Shown: positions 1 through 5,224 of the stretch, one piece after another | Position numbering within the stretch: the first letter of the stretch is position 1 | Layout of the letters: each line of letters starts with the position of its first letter | Assembly (NCBI GenBank): GCA_020723785.1 | Contig: DYIH01000065.1 | Span: 1 to 8,301 of the forward strand | DNA: 8,301 nt | Source of the DNA: Thermaerobacter marianensis | Lineage (GTDB): Bacteria; Bacillota; Sulfobacillia; DYIH01 | Direction: 5' to 3' | Notes under the pieces: generated by a model | Seen by the model: the letters and a program-made list of their open reading frames with translations, nothing else | Told to the model about the DNA's origin: nothing | Database searches by the model: none | Translations under genes and position numbers: made by a program

Positions 1-1533
1 CCGGTACTGCAGTCTTCGGCCTTCGACGCCGGCCTGCCGGACGCCAACGGGCGCAACTACTACGGCCTGCAGCTCAGGTGCACCAACTGCCACAGCGCCC
101 ACCTGCAGCCCTATACGCCGTCCGACACCTCCACGCCGACGCCGCGGCTCCTGAGCCCCCGCCTGAAGGAGATGGTCGGGCAGCAGCCGTTCTTCCGCCA
201 CAAGGGAGAGGGGGTCTGCTACACCTGCCACGGCAACGGGACGTTGAGCCCGGCCAACGCCAACGGCTACAACGTGCTCATCGGCGGCCCGCGCGAGACG
301 CCGTTCCAGGACAGCGCCCACTTCAAGTACGTCCGGCAGGGGGCGGCGGTGGCGGCCCCTGCGCCGACCCTTATCCGCTGCCTGGCTTGCCACAAGCCCC
401 ACGGCGCGCCCAACGCCCGCCTGAAGACGCTGGAACGCCCCTACGTCTGCTTCCAGTGCCACGGGCCGGCGTCCGGCAACCCGGTCTACCACGTCAGCCA
501 TTCGGTGGCCGGCAATGACTCACAACATGAGGCCGTATCCGGGGTGAGCGCGACCGACGGGCGGGCGTCGACCACCACGGTGCAGAACACGCCGCCGGAC
601 ATCTACAGCCTGATCGCCGCCAACCCGGCCGATGCCGACACCCGCCACGACCTGTGGCCGTACATCGACGACCCGGCCCGGGGGTACGAGTACAAATACG
701 GCGGCCGCGACCCCTGGACGGCCATGTCCTGCACCAACTGCCACAACCCGCACACGGTGTGGCCCCAGCGGCAGGCCAACGCCAGCGGCAACTTCCCGAT
801 CATGATCGACCCGTACAACCCGTCGCCGACCGGGGTGTGGGCCGGCGCCACGGAGGGGGGCGTCAGCTACCCCGGCGTGGACCAGCCCACGCCCACCCCC
901 GGCAAGTACGCCATCGTCGGCTTCTGCTGGCGTTGCCACGACAACACCCTGCCGACGGCGGCGGAGACCCTGCCCTGGGCGCCGCCGCCCTCCTGCGGCC
1001 AGGAGGAGTCCAACTGCGGCAACGCCATGAACACGCGTTATTACAGGAACCTGCAGACCGACTTCCAGCAGAACGACGAGATGGGCTACCAGAACAACAA
1101 GAGCAACCCCTTACTGATCGCCGACATCGACCTGACCCAGTTCTACTCCGACGCCAACGGCGGGCAGATCATCCCCTGCACCACCTGCCACGACCCCCAC
1201 GGGTCGCCCAACCCGTACCGGCTGAGGGCGTTCGTCAAGCTGAGGCTGACGAGCGCCGGCTGCACCAACCGCGGCCTGACGTCGCCCTGCTACGAGGTGA
1301 AGGGACCCCTGGTCGTGTACCGCACGGCGCCCGACAGCACGCCCAGCGGACCGCCGGTGGACATCGACGCCCGCTACTTCTGCGGCGCCTGCCACGCCGC
1401 CGGCAGCATGACCTTCATCGGCACCGGCCGGGGCGGCAAGAACCCCAAGGACAACGGTCTGGGCTTCCCTTCCGCCTGCACCCGCTGCCACGGCCACGGC
1501 ATGTCGGGCTACTTCAACGGGTCGGGGATGTAG
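1..1533 (+). CDS. Multiheme c-type cytochrome with paired CxxCH motifs (5' partial)
   Basis: The reading frame is open from the first base, so the N-terminus and export signal lie outside the window; 510 residues are visible, ending at TAG 1531-1533. Nine CxxCH heme-attachment motifs occur, with first Cys at visible residues 27, 73, 127, 150, 244, 309, 393, 461 and 493. Motifs 1, 3, 5 and 7 have the form CxxCHxxH (CTNCHSAH, CLACHKPH, CTNCHNPH, CTTCHDPH). Motifs 2, 4, 6 and 8 lack that second His, so the protein reads as four heme pairs plus a final CTRCH. This is the doubled-CxxCH arrangement of respiratory multiheme cytochromes. The expected role is electron transfer outside the membrane, with hemes attached after export. 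Cys 332/339 and 421/430 are not in heme motifs and may form disulfides. No membrane anchor is seen at the C-terminus. A start at ATG 172 is unlikely because it would discard the first heme motif at 79-93. The electron partner is unknown. Confidence 0.92.
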   Translation, partial: PVLQSSAFDAGLPDANGRNYYGLQLRCTNCHSAHLQPYTPSDTSTPTPRLLSPRLKEMVGQQPFFRHKGEGVCYTCHGNGTLSPANANGYNVLIGGPRETPFQDSAHFKYVRQGAAVAAPAPTLIRCLACHKPHGAPNARLKTLERPYVCFQCHGPASGNPVYHVSHSVAGNDSQHEAVSGVSATDGRASTTTVQNTPPDIYSLIAANPADADTRHDLWPYIDDPARGYEYKYGGRDPWTAMSCTNCHNPHTVWPQRQANASGNFPIMIDPYNPSPTGVWAGATEGGVSYPGVDQPTPTPGKYAIVGFCWRCHDNTLPTAAETLPWAPPPSCGQEESNCGNAMNTRYYRNLQTDFQQNDEMGYQNNKSNPLLIADIDLTQFYSDANGGQIIPCTTCHDPHGSPNPYRLRAFVKLRLTSAGCTNRGLTSPCYEVKGPLVVYRTAPDSTPSGPPVDIDARYFCGACHAAGSMTFIGTGRGGKNPKDNGLGFPSACTRCHGHGMSGYFNGSGM

Positions 1534-1537
1534 GGAT

Positions 1538-2911
1538 ATGAGCGGAGGCTTGCGCCTGCGGCCGGGGGGCGGGCATGTCGGCGGCGTTCAGGGCGGCGCC
1601 TGGGGGAGGCTGCGGGCAATAGCTTGGTGCCTGGCGGCGCTCGTGGCCTTGGGCGCGCCCTTGGCCGGGGCCGGCGGGCCGGCCGCCGCGGCGGGTTCCA
1701 GCGGCCCGGCCGGGGCTGCCGGGTCCGGCGAACCCGGGGCCGCGGCCGGGGCGGCGGGGCCGCCCTACCTGGTATCCGCCGCCGCCAGGGACCACAGCTA
1801 CGCCCACTGGGTGGCCGCCGATCCCAGGTCCCGGCGCTACCTGGCCGTCTGGCTGGTGAACGAGCAGCGGCGGCGGGGGCTGCCGGTGATGGCCCGGCTC
1901 CTGGGGTCCGACGGCCGGCCGCTGGCGCCGCCGGTCGAGGTGGGCGAGGGCATGGGCGTCAGCGCGGCCTTCGACGCCAAGACGCGGCGCTACCTCGTCG
2001 TCTACCTGCAGCTCGGCCTCGTCTGGGGCCGCCTCCTGGACGCCGAGGGCAGGCCGCTGGGCGACCAGTTCCCCGTCGCCGCCTACCGGGTGCCCCGCCC
2101 CCAACTGAACCTGCCGCTCGTCGCCGCCGACGGCGACGGCCTCTTCCTCGTCGCCTGGAGCGATGAGGACGGGCTTGGCCCCACCGGCTGGGACGTCTTC
2201 GTCCAGTGGGTGAGCGCCGAGGAGGGCCGGCCGGTCATCAAGGCCCGCCCGGCCCTGGCGGCCGAGCGGCGCATGGAGGCGCTGGGCTCGCGCTCGCTCG
2301 AGTACGACCCCGTCAACCGGCGGTTCATCGTGATGTGGGCCGAGGGCGACCGCCGCGGCTTATGGTACCGGTTCGTCCACCCCGACGGCCGCATCGGTGC
2401 CGCCCGCTCCCTATCGACCCTCGGCGTCCAGCCCTCCCCGGCCATCGACGTCGAACGGCGACGCCTCCTGCTGAGCTGGGAGGACGGCGACCGCCGCGAG
2501 CCCCACTACCGCCTCTACGACCTGGACCTGCGCCCCGCCGGCCCGGTGCGGAGGCTGCCCGGCTACCAGCTCGGCGTGGACCTGCCCAGCGTCTCCTTCG
2601 ACCCGGTCACCGGGCGCTACCTGGTCACCTGGCGCAACGACTTCTACAGGAACTTCTTCGGCCAGTGGATCAAGCGCGACGGGTCCCCCGCCGGCCGGCC
2701 CTTCATCGCCGCCGACCTGACCGGCTTCACCCAGGTCCACTTCAGCCTGCCCCGGCCCGGCGGCGGCTTCCTGTTCACATACGAGGACGAGGAGCGCCGC
2801 CAGCAGTCCCCCCGCCGCCAGGTGGTGATCCTGGCGAGGACGTTGCACCCGTCGGACCGGTTGGAGCCGGCGGACATCCGCTCCCATGCTCCGCCGGAGC
2901 GCCGCCGTTGA
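1538..2911 (+). CDS. Secreted seven-repeat protein, probable beta-propeller
   Basis: The product has 457 residues. A basic segment (R24, R26) and a hydrophobic stretch at about 27-43 look like a signal peptide. A Gly/Ala/Pro-rich linker follows to about residue 75. The rest consists of seven degenerate repeats of about 50 residues built as D-x-RRYLVVW, then a turn, a strand, and DGRPLG. The key aromatic of each repeat falls at W105, Y156, W207, W267, W314, W365 and Y415, spacing 51, 51, 60, 47, 51 and 50. Repeats of this shape typically fold as blades, and seven would close a propeller. No catalytic motif is recognised, so binding or scaffolding is more likely than enzymatic activity. The start ATG lies 4 bases after the cytochrome stop, with GGGGA at 1524-1528 as a possible ribosome site inside the upstream gene, so the two are probably one operon. 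The first ~20 residues are Gly-rich and the true start could be somewhat further in. The function is unknown. Confidence 0.85.
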   Translation: MSGGLRLRPGGGHVGGVQGGAWGRLRAIAWCLAALVALGAPLAGAGGPAAAAGSSGPAGAAGSGEPGAAAGAAGPPYLVSAAARDHSYAHWVAADPRSRRYLAVWLVNEQRRRGLPVMARLLGSDGRPLAPPVEVGEGMGVSAAFDAKTRRYLVVYLQLGLVWGRLLDAEGRPLGDQFPVAAYRVPRPQLNLPLVAADGDGLFLVAWSDEDGLGPTGWDVFVQWVSAEEGRPVIKARPALAAERRMEALGSRSLEYDPVNRRFIVMWAEGDRRGLWYRFVHPDGRIGAARSLSTLGVQPSPAIDVERRRLLLSWEDGDRREPHYRLYDLDLRPAGPVRRLPGYQLGVDLPSVSFDPVTGRYLVTWRNDFYRNFFGQWIKRDGSPAGRPFIAADLTGFTQVHFSLPRPGGGFLFTYEDEERRQQSPRRQVVILARTLHPSDRLEPADIRSHAPPERRR

Positions 2912-2931
2912 GGGTTCGCGGGAGGCGTCCG

Positions 2932-3888
2932 CTACCCGACCAACGTGCGGACGCGCGCTTTTTTCCTGAGACCTTCCCGGAACGCCTCGAAGGCCTCCTC
3001 CTTCTTCTGCCGGACCAGCTCCATCTGGAGGTTCCCGCGCACCTCCTCCAGGGTGAACTGGCGGACCGGCCGGTATTCCTCCATCCGGACGATGTACCAG
3101 CGGCCCGCCCCGGCCTGGACGACCCCGCTCGTCTGCCCGGGCCGCAGGGCGAAGGCGGCCGCCTCCAGGGCCGGCTCCAGCCGGCCGTCGCCGCGCACGA
3201 CCCAGCCGGCGTCGCCGTCCCGGGACCGCGTCGCCGGGTCGATGGAGAACTCCCGCGCCAGGGCGGCGAAGTCGCGCCCCTGCTCCAACGCCTTGAGCAC
3301 CCGTTCGCCGGCGGCGGGGTCCGCCACGCGGATCAGGCGGAGATGGGCGACGTCCGGGCGCTGGAACTCCTCTTTATGCTCGTTGTAGTACGCGGCGACG
3401 TCCTTCTCCAGGACCCGCACGTCGGCGGTCACCCGGAAGATGAGGAGGTTTACGGTGGCCTGGCGCCGCGCGAATTCCCGCACGTCGGCCTCGGTTACGC
3501 CCAGACGGCGGAGCTTGCGCCGGGCCTCGTCCCTGTCGCCCCCCGCCAGGGTGTCCACAAGGGCGCGATAGCCTTGTTCCACGTCGCCCGGCTGTGGGGC
3601 GATGTTGCGCCGGCGCGCCTCGCGGATGAGGAGCAGTTCGTCGATCATCATGTCGGTGAACCGGCGCCGCGCCTCCCTCTGTTTCAAGGCGGCGCCCTCA
3701 TGCCCGTACAGGGCGGTGAACAGGGCGATGCGGCGGTCCACGTCGGCCAGGCGCAGCACCTCGCCGTCGACGACGGCGGCCGGGCGGGTCCACCAGACCC
3801 AGGCTGCGGCGACGGCCACGAACAGCAGCGCGGCCGCCGGGAGGATGTATGGAGCGCGTCGTTTGGTTTGTTGGGCGCTTTGTTGCAT
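2932..3888 (-). CDS. Membrane-anchored PpiC/parvulin-type peptidyl-prolyl cis-trans isomerase
   Basis: The 318-residue protein has the layout of SurA/PrsA-like foldases. After a short basic N-terminus (K9 R10 R11) comes one membrane segment at about 14-33, then the VVDGEVLRLADVD segment (about 39-51) typical of the SurA N-terminal domain, and a helical charged region to about 178. The parvulin domain lies at about 180-272. Its recognisable elements are AHLRLIRV, GRDFAALAREFS (204-215), GDAGW (225-229), the AAFALRPGQTS stretch (244-254) and WYIVRMEEY. The C-terminus is a charged helix. It should catalyse prolyl isomerisation on proteins emerging outside the membrane. Classical PrsA is a lipoprotein, but there is no Cys for a lipobox, so this one is held by an uncleaved signal anchor. 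ATG 3888 is chosen because the anchor follows it directly; the ribosome site (GAGAA) is weak. The gene is convergent with the propeller gene, with 20 bases between the two stops and no convincing terminator hairpin. Confidence 0.93.
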   Translation of the reverse strand: MQQSAQQTKRRAPYILPAAALLFVAVAAAWVWWTRPAAVVDGEVLRLADVDRRIALFTALYGHEGAALKQREARRRFTDMMIDELLLIREARRRNIAPQPGDVEQGYRALVDTLAGGDRDEARRKLRRLGVTEADVREFARRQATVNLLIFRVTADVRVLEKDVAAYYNEHKEEFQRPDVAHLRLIRVADPAAGERVLKALEQGRDFAALAREFSIDPATRSRDGDAGWVVRGDGRLEPALEAAAFALRPGQTSGVVQAGAGRWYIVRMEEYRPVRQFTLEEVRGNLQMELVRQKKEEAFEAFREGLRKKARVRTLVG

Positions 3889-4077
3889 GCTTCGATTTTC
3901 TCGCAGTGCCACGCCTCGTGCAAGGCCGGAGTGCCTGGCGCGGGTGACCGACAGCCGGCTGGACCCCTTGACGACCCGCACATATCCTGGCAGGAAGGGG
4001 CCGCCCGCCGTCGAACAAGTGACTCCTGGAGACCATGGGCCGCGAGCCGCGCGGGGTGGTCGCCGGGGGGGATGACG
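3889..4077. other. Divergent intergenic region between foldase and response regulator genes
   Basis: These 189 bases separate two divergently transcribed genes, so promoters for both should lie here. A TTGACG hexamer at 3968-3973 resembles a -35 box facing the response regulator gene, but no good -10 box follows at 16-18 bases; CATATC is only 7 bases further on. I see no convincing promoter, operator or repeat. A run of seven G at 4065-4071 is the likely ribosome site for the response regulator. Confidence 0.4.
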
Positions 4078-4782
4078 ATGGCGGAAACCATCCTGGTCGT
4101 CGACGACGAGGAGTCCATCCGCGAACTGGTCCAGTTGAACCTGCGCAAGGCCGGCTACCGGACGGCGGCGGCGGCCACGGGCGCCGAGTGCCTGGCCCGC
4201 GTGGCGGAGGGCCGGCCCGACCTGGTCATCCTTGACATCATGCTCCCCGATACCGACGGCCTGACCCTTTGCCGGGTCCTGCGCCGGGATACGGCCGTGC
4301 CGGTCATCTTCCTGACGGCGCGGGACGACGAGGTGGACCGCGTCCTGGGCCTGGAGCTGGGCGCCGACGATTACGTCACCAAGCCCTTCAGCCCGCGGGA
4401 ACTGGTGGCCCGCGTGCGCGCCGTCCTGCGGCGGGCCGGCGAGAACGGCGCGCCGCGCAGCCCCGAGGCGCTCACCGCCGGCGACCTGGTTGTCGACCTC
4501 GCCCGCCACGAGGCCCGCCGCGCCGGCCGCCCGGTGCCCCTCACGCCGAAGGAGTTCGAGCTGCTGGCCTTCCTGGTGCGCCACGCCGGCCAGGCCCTCT
4601 CCCGCGACCGCCTCCTGGACAGCGTCTGGGGCGCCGACTACTTCGGGGATGTCCGCATCGTCGATGTCCACGTCCGCCACCTGCGGGAGAAGATCGAAGC
4701 CGATCCGGCCAACCCCGTCTACATCAAGACGGTGCGCGGCGTCGGCTACCGCTTCGACCTCCCCGATCGTGCCTCCGTTTGA
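4078..4782 (+). CDS. OmpR/PhoB-family response regulator transcription factor
   Basis: The 234-residue protein is full length for the family. The receiver domain occupies about residues 1-120 with every signature residue: the acidic pair D9/D10, phospho-acceptor D53 in VILDIMLP, T80 in FLTAR and K102 in the TKPF motif. The winged-helix DNA-binding domain (about 135-230) carries the LTPKEFELLAFLV helix, the DVHVRHLREKIE recognition-helix region and the closing VRGVGYRF wing. It should bind direct or inverted repeats when phosphorylated by a sensor kinase. The start at ATG 4078 is favoured over in-frame ATG 4072 because the G run at 4065-4071 then has normal spacing (6 bases). The gene is followed by 442 bases without a gene, so no cognate histidine kinase is encoded next to it and it is an orphan within this window. 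The target genes are unknown; whether it binds the palindromes just downstream is speculation. Confidence 0.97.
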   Translation: MAETILVVDDEESIRELVQLNLRKAGYRTAAAATGAECLARVAEGRPDLVILDIMLPDTDGLTLCRVLRRDTAVPVIFLTARDDEVDRVLGLELGADDYVTKPFSPRELVARVRAVLRRAGENGAPRSPEALTAGDLVVDLARHEARRAGRPVPLTPKEFELLAFLVRHAGQALSRDRLLDSVWGADYFGDVRIVDVHVRHLREKIEADPANPVYIKTVRGVGYRFDLPDRASV

Positions 4783-4823
4783 GCTTTCGTGCGCGCCGGT
4801 CCGGCCTCGGCCGCGCATGGCCG

Positions 4824-4837
4824 GTGAAGTGTTTCAC
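4824..4837. repeat. Palindrome copy 1 (GTGAAGTGTTTCAC)
   Basis: The most diverged copy differs from the consensus at positions 8 and 9, the right-hand half of the central GTAC. It is 42 bases after the response regulator stop. Its downstream flank matches that of copy 4. Confidence 0.8.
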
Positions 4838-4927
4838 CACCCGTGAGCCGGTCACCCCATGCCCCGATCCGGCCGTGAACGGAATGCCTGCCGGCGGGGA
4901 GCCGTCATCGCCTCCGGACCATGGGGT

Positions 4928-4941
4928 GTGAAGTACTTCAC
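4928..4941. repeat. Palindrome copy 2 (GTGAAGTACTTCAC)
   Basis: A perfect 14-base palindrome. Its first base is shared with the right arm of a separate 9-base inverted repeat, CACCCCATG at 4853-4861 and CATGGGGTG at 4920-4928. Confidence 0.9.
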
Positions 4942-4947
4942 TGGACG

Positions 4948-4970
4948 AAAACCTGGGTGCGACAGGGTTT
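4948..4970. repeat. Imperfect hairpin between palindromes 2 and 3
   Basis: AAAACCTG (4948-4955) can pair with CAGGGTTT (4963-4970) around a 7-base loop, giving seven Watson-Crick pairs and one A-G mismatch at the fifth pair from the loop. The second hairpin at 4999-5021 has the same layout. Confidence 0.6.
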
Positions 4971-4977
4971 GAGAGAA

Positions 4978-4991
4978 GTGAAGTACCTCAC
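4978..4991. repeat. Palindrome copy 3 (GTGAAGTACCTCAC)
   Basis: One base off the consensus (position 10, T to C). It is preceded by GAGAA, as is copy 4. Confidence 0.88.
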
Positions 4992-4998
4992 GCTGATG

Positions 4999-5021
4999 AA
5001 ACCCTTGCAAGACAAGAGTTT
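4999..5021. repeat. Imperfect hairpin between palindromes 3 and 4
   Basis: AAACCCTTG (4999-5007) pairs with CAAGAGTTT (5013-5021) around the 5-base loop CAAGA, with eight Watson-Crick pairs and one C-A mismatch, again at the fifth pair from the loop. Compared with the hairpin at 4948-4970, the third pair from the loop changes from C-G to T-A, so both sides changed while pairing was kept. Confidence 0.6.
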
Positions 5022-5028
5022 TTGAGAA

Positions 5029-5042
5029 GTGAAGTACTTCAC
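5029..5042. repeat. Palindrome copy 4 (GTGAAGTACTTCAC)
   Basis: A perfect copy, the last of the array, about 180 bases before the dnaG start. Its downstream flank resembles that of copy 1, not the inter-palindrome hairpin sequence. Confidence 0.9.
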
Positions 5043-5133
5043 CACCCATGCGCTATAGGGGGCCATCCCCCAAAACAAGCGGCTGGCGATGGGGTCCCCG
5101 TAGCCTATGAGATTTTAGGAGCGCCGCCCGAAT

Positions 5134-5158
5134 ACGCGCCGCCACGGCTGCGGCGCGT
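5134..5158. repeat. Perfect 9-bp GC-rich inverted repeat in the dnaG leader
   Basis: ACGCGCCGC (5134-5142) and GCGGCGCGT (5150-5158) are exact reverse complements around the 7-base loop CACGGCT. It begins 91 bases before the dnaG start. No T-run follows on either strand, so it is not a standard intrinsic terminator. GCGCCGCC also occurs just upstream at 5121-5128 and could compete for the same right arm. Confidence 0.6.
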
Positions 5159-5224
5159 CCGGGCAGGAAATCCGTGCTTCTTGGCGAAAAAGAATAAATC
5201 GCGTCCGAAAGGGGCGCTGACGGG

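Larger units (their letters stand above)
4824..5042. repeat. Array of four 14-base palindromes, consensus GTGAAGTACTTCAC
   Basis: Copies lie at 4824-4837, 4928-4941, 4978-4991 and 5029-5042. Centre-to-centre distances are 104, 50 and 51 bases, that is about two units, one unit and one unit of roughly 50-52 bases. Copies 2 and 4 are perfect palindromes; copy 3 differs at one base and copy 1 at two. Copies 3 and 4 share the upstream flank GAGAA. Copies 1 and 4 share the downstream flank CACCC followed by RTG. The intervals after copies 2 and 3 are similar to each other, so the repeating unit is larger than the palindrome. Possible roles are operators for a dimeric regulator, a REP-like repeat family, or a structured leader or small RNA. 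I do not recognise the motif as the site of a known regulator. Confidence 0.9.
4783..5224. other. 442-base gene-free region upstream of dnaG holding a palindrome array and hairpins
   Basis: No credible gene is found. The stretch contains four 14-base palindromic repeats (4824-5042), two imperfect hairpins between them, a perfect 9-bp hairpin (5134-5158) and a locally AT-rich segment at about 5181-5200 (GAAAAAGAATAAATC) just before the dnaG ribosome site. No promoter with both boxes at proper spacing was found, though dnaG expression must begin in or before this region. Short open frames on both strands look incidental. Confidence 0.7.

Noticed and set aside
2912..2931. Bidirectional terminator between the convergent propeller and foldase genes
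   Set aside because: No inverted repeat of useful length or T-run is seen in or beside the 20-base gap.
3968..3973. TTGACG as a -35 box for the response regulator gene
   Set aside because: No acceptable -10 hexamer occurs 16-18 bases downstream.
2206..4782. Long plus-strand ORF fused in frame to the response regulator
   Set aside because: The part before 4078 overlaps the propeller gene and runs antisense to the foldase gene, with arginine/proline-rich shadow composition. High GC simply removes stop codons.
4824..5042. CRISPR array
   Set aside because: The repeat is only 14 bases and perfectly self-complementary, the intervals resemble each other instead of being unrelated spacers, and one interval is double length.
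4852..5049. Minus-strand 65-codon ORF with repeated EVLHFS-like peptides
   Set aside because: The peptide repetition follows the DNA repeat. The 50-base step shifts the frame so the third copy reads VKYFT instead, which argues against selection on a protein.
5058..5071. GGGGG-CCAT-CCCCC as a terminator
   Set aside because: The stem is only 5 bp and followed by AAAACAAG with no T-run on the plus strand; the minus strand also lacks a T-run.
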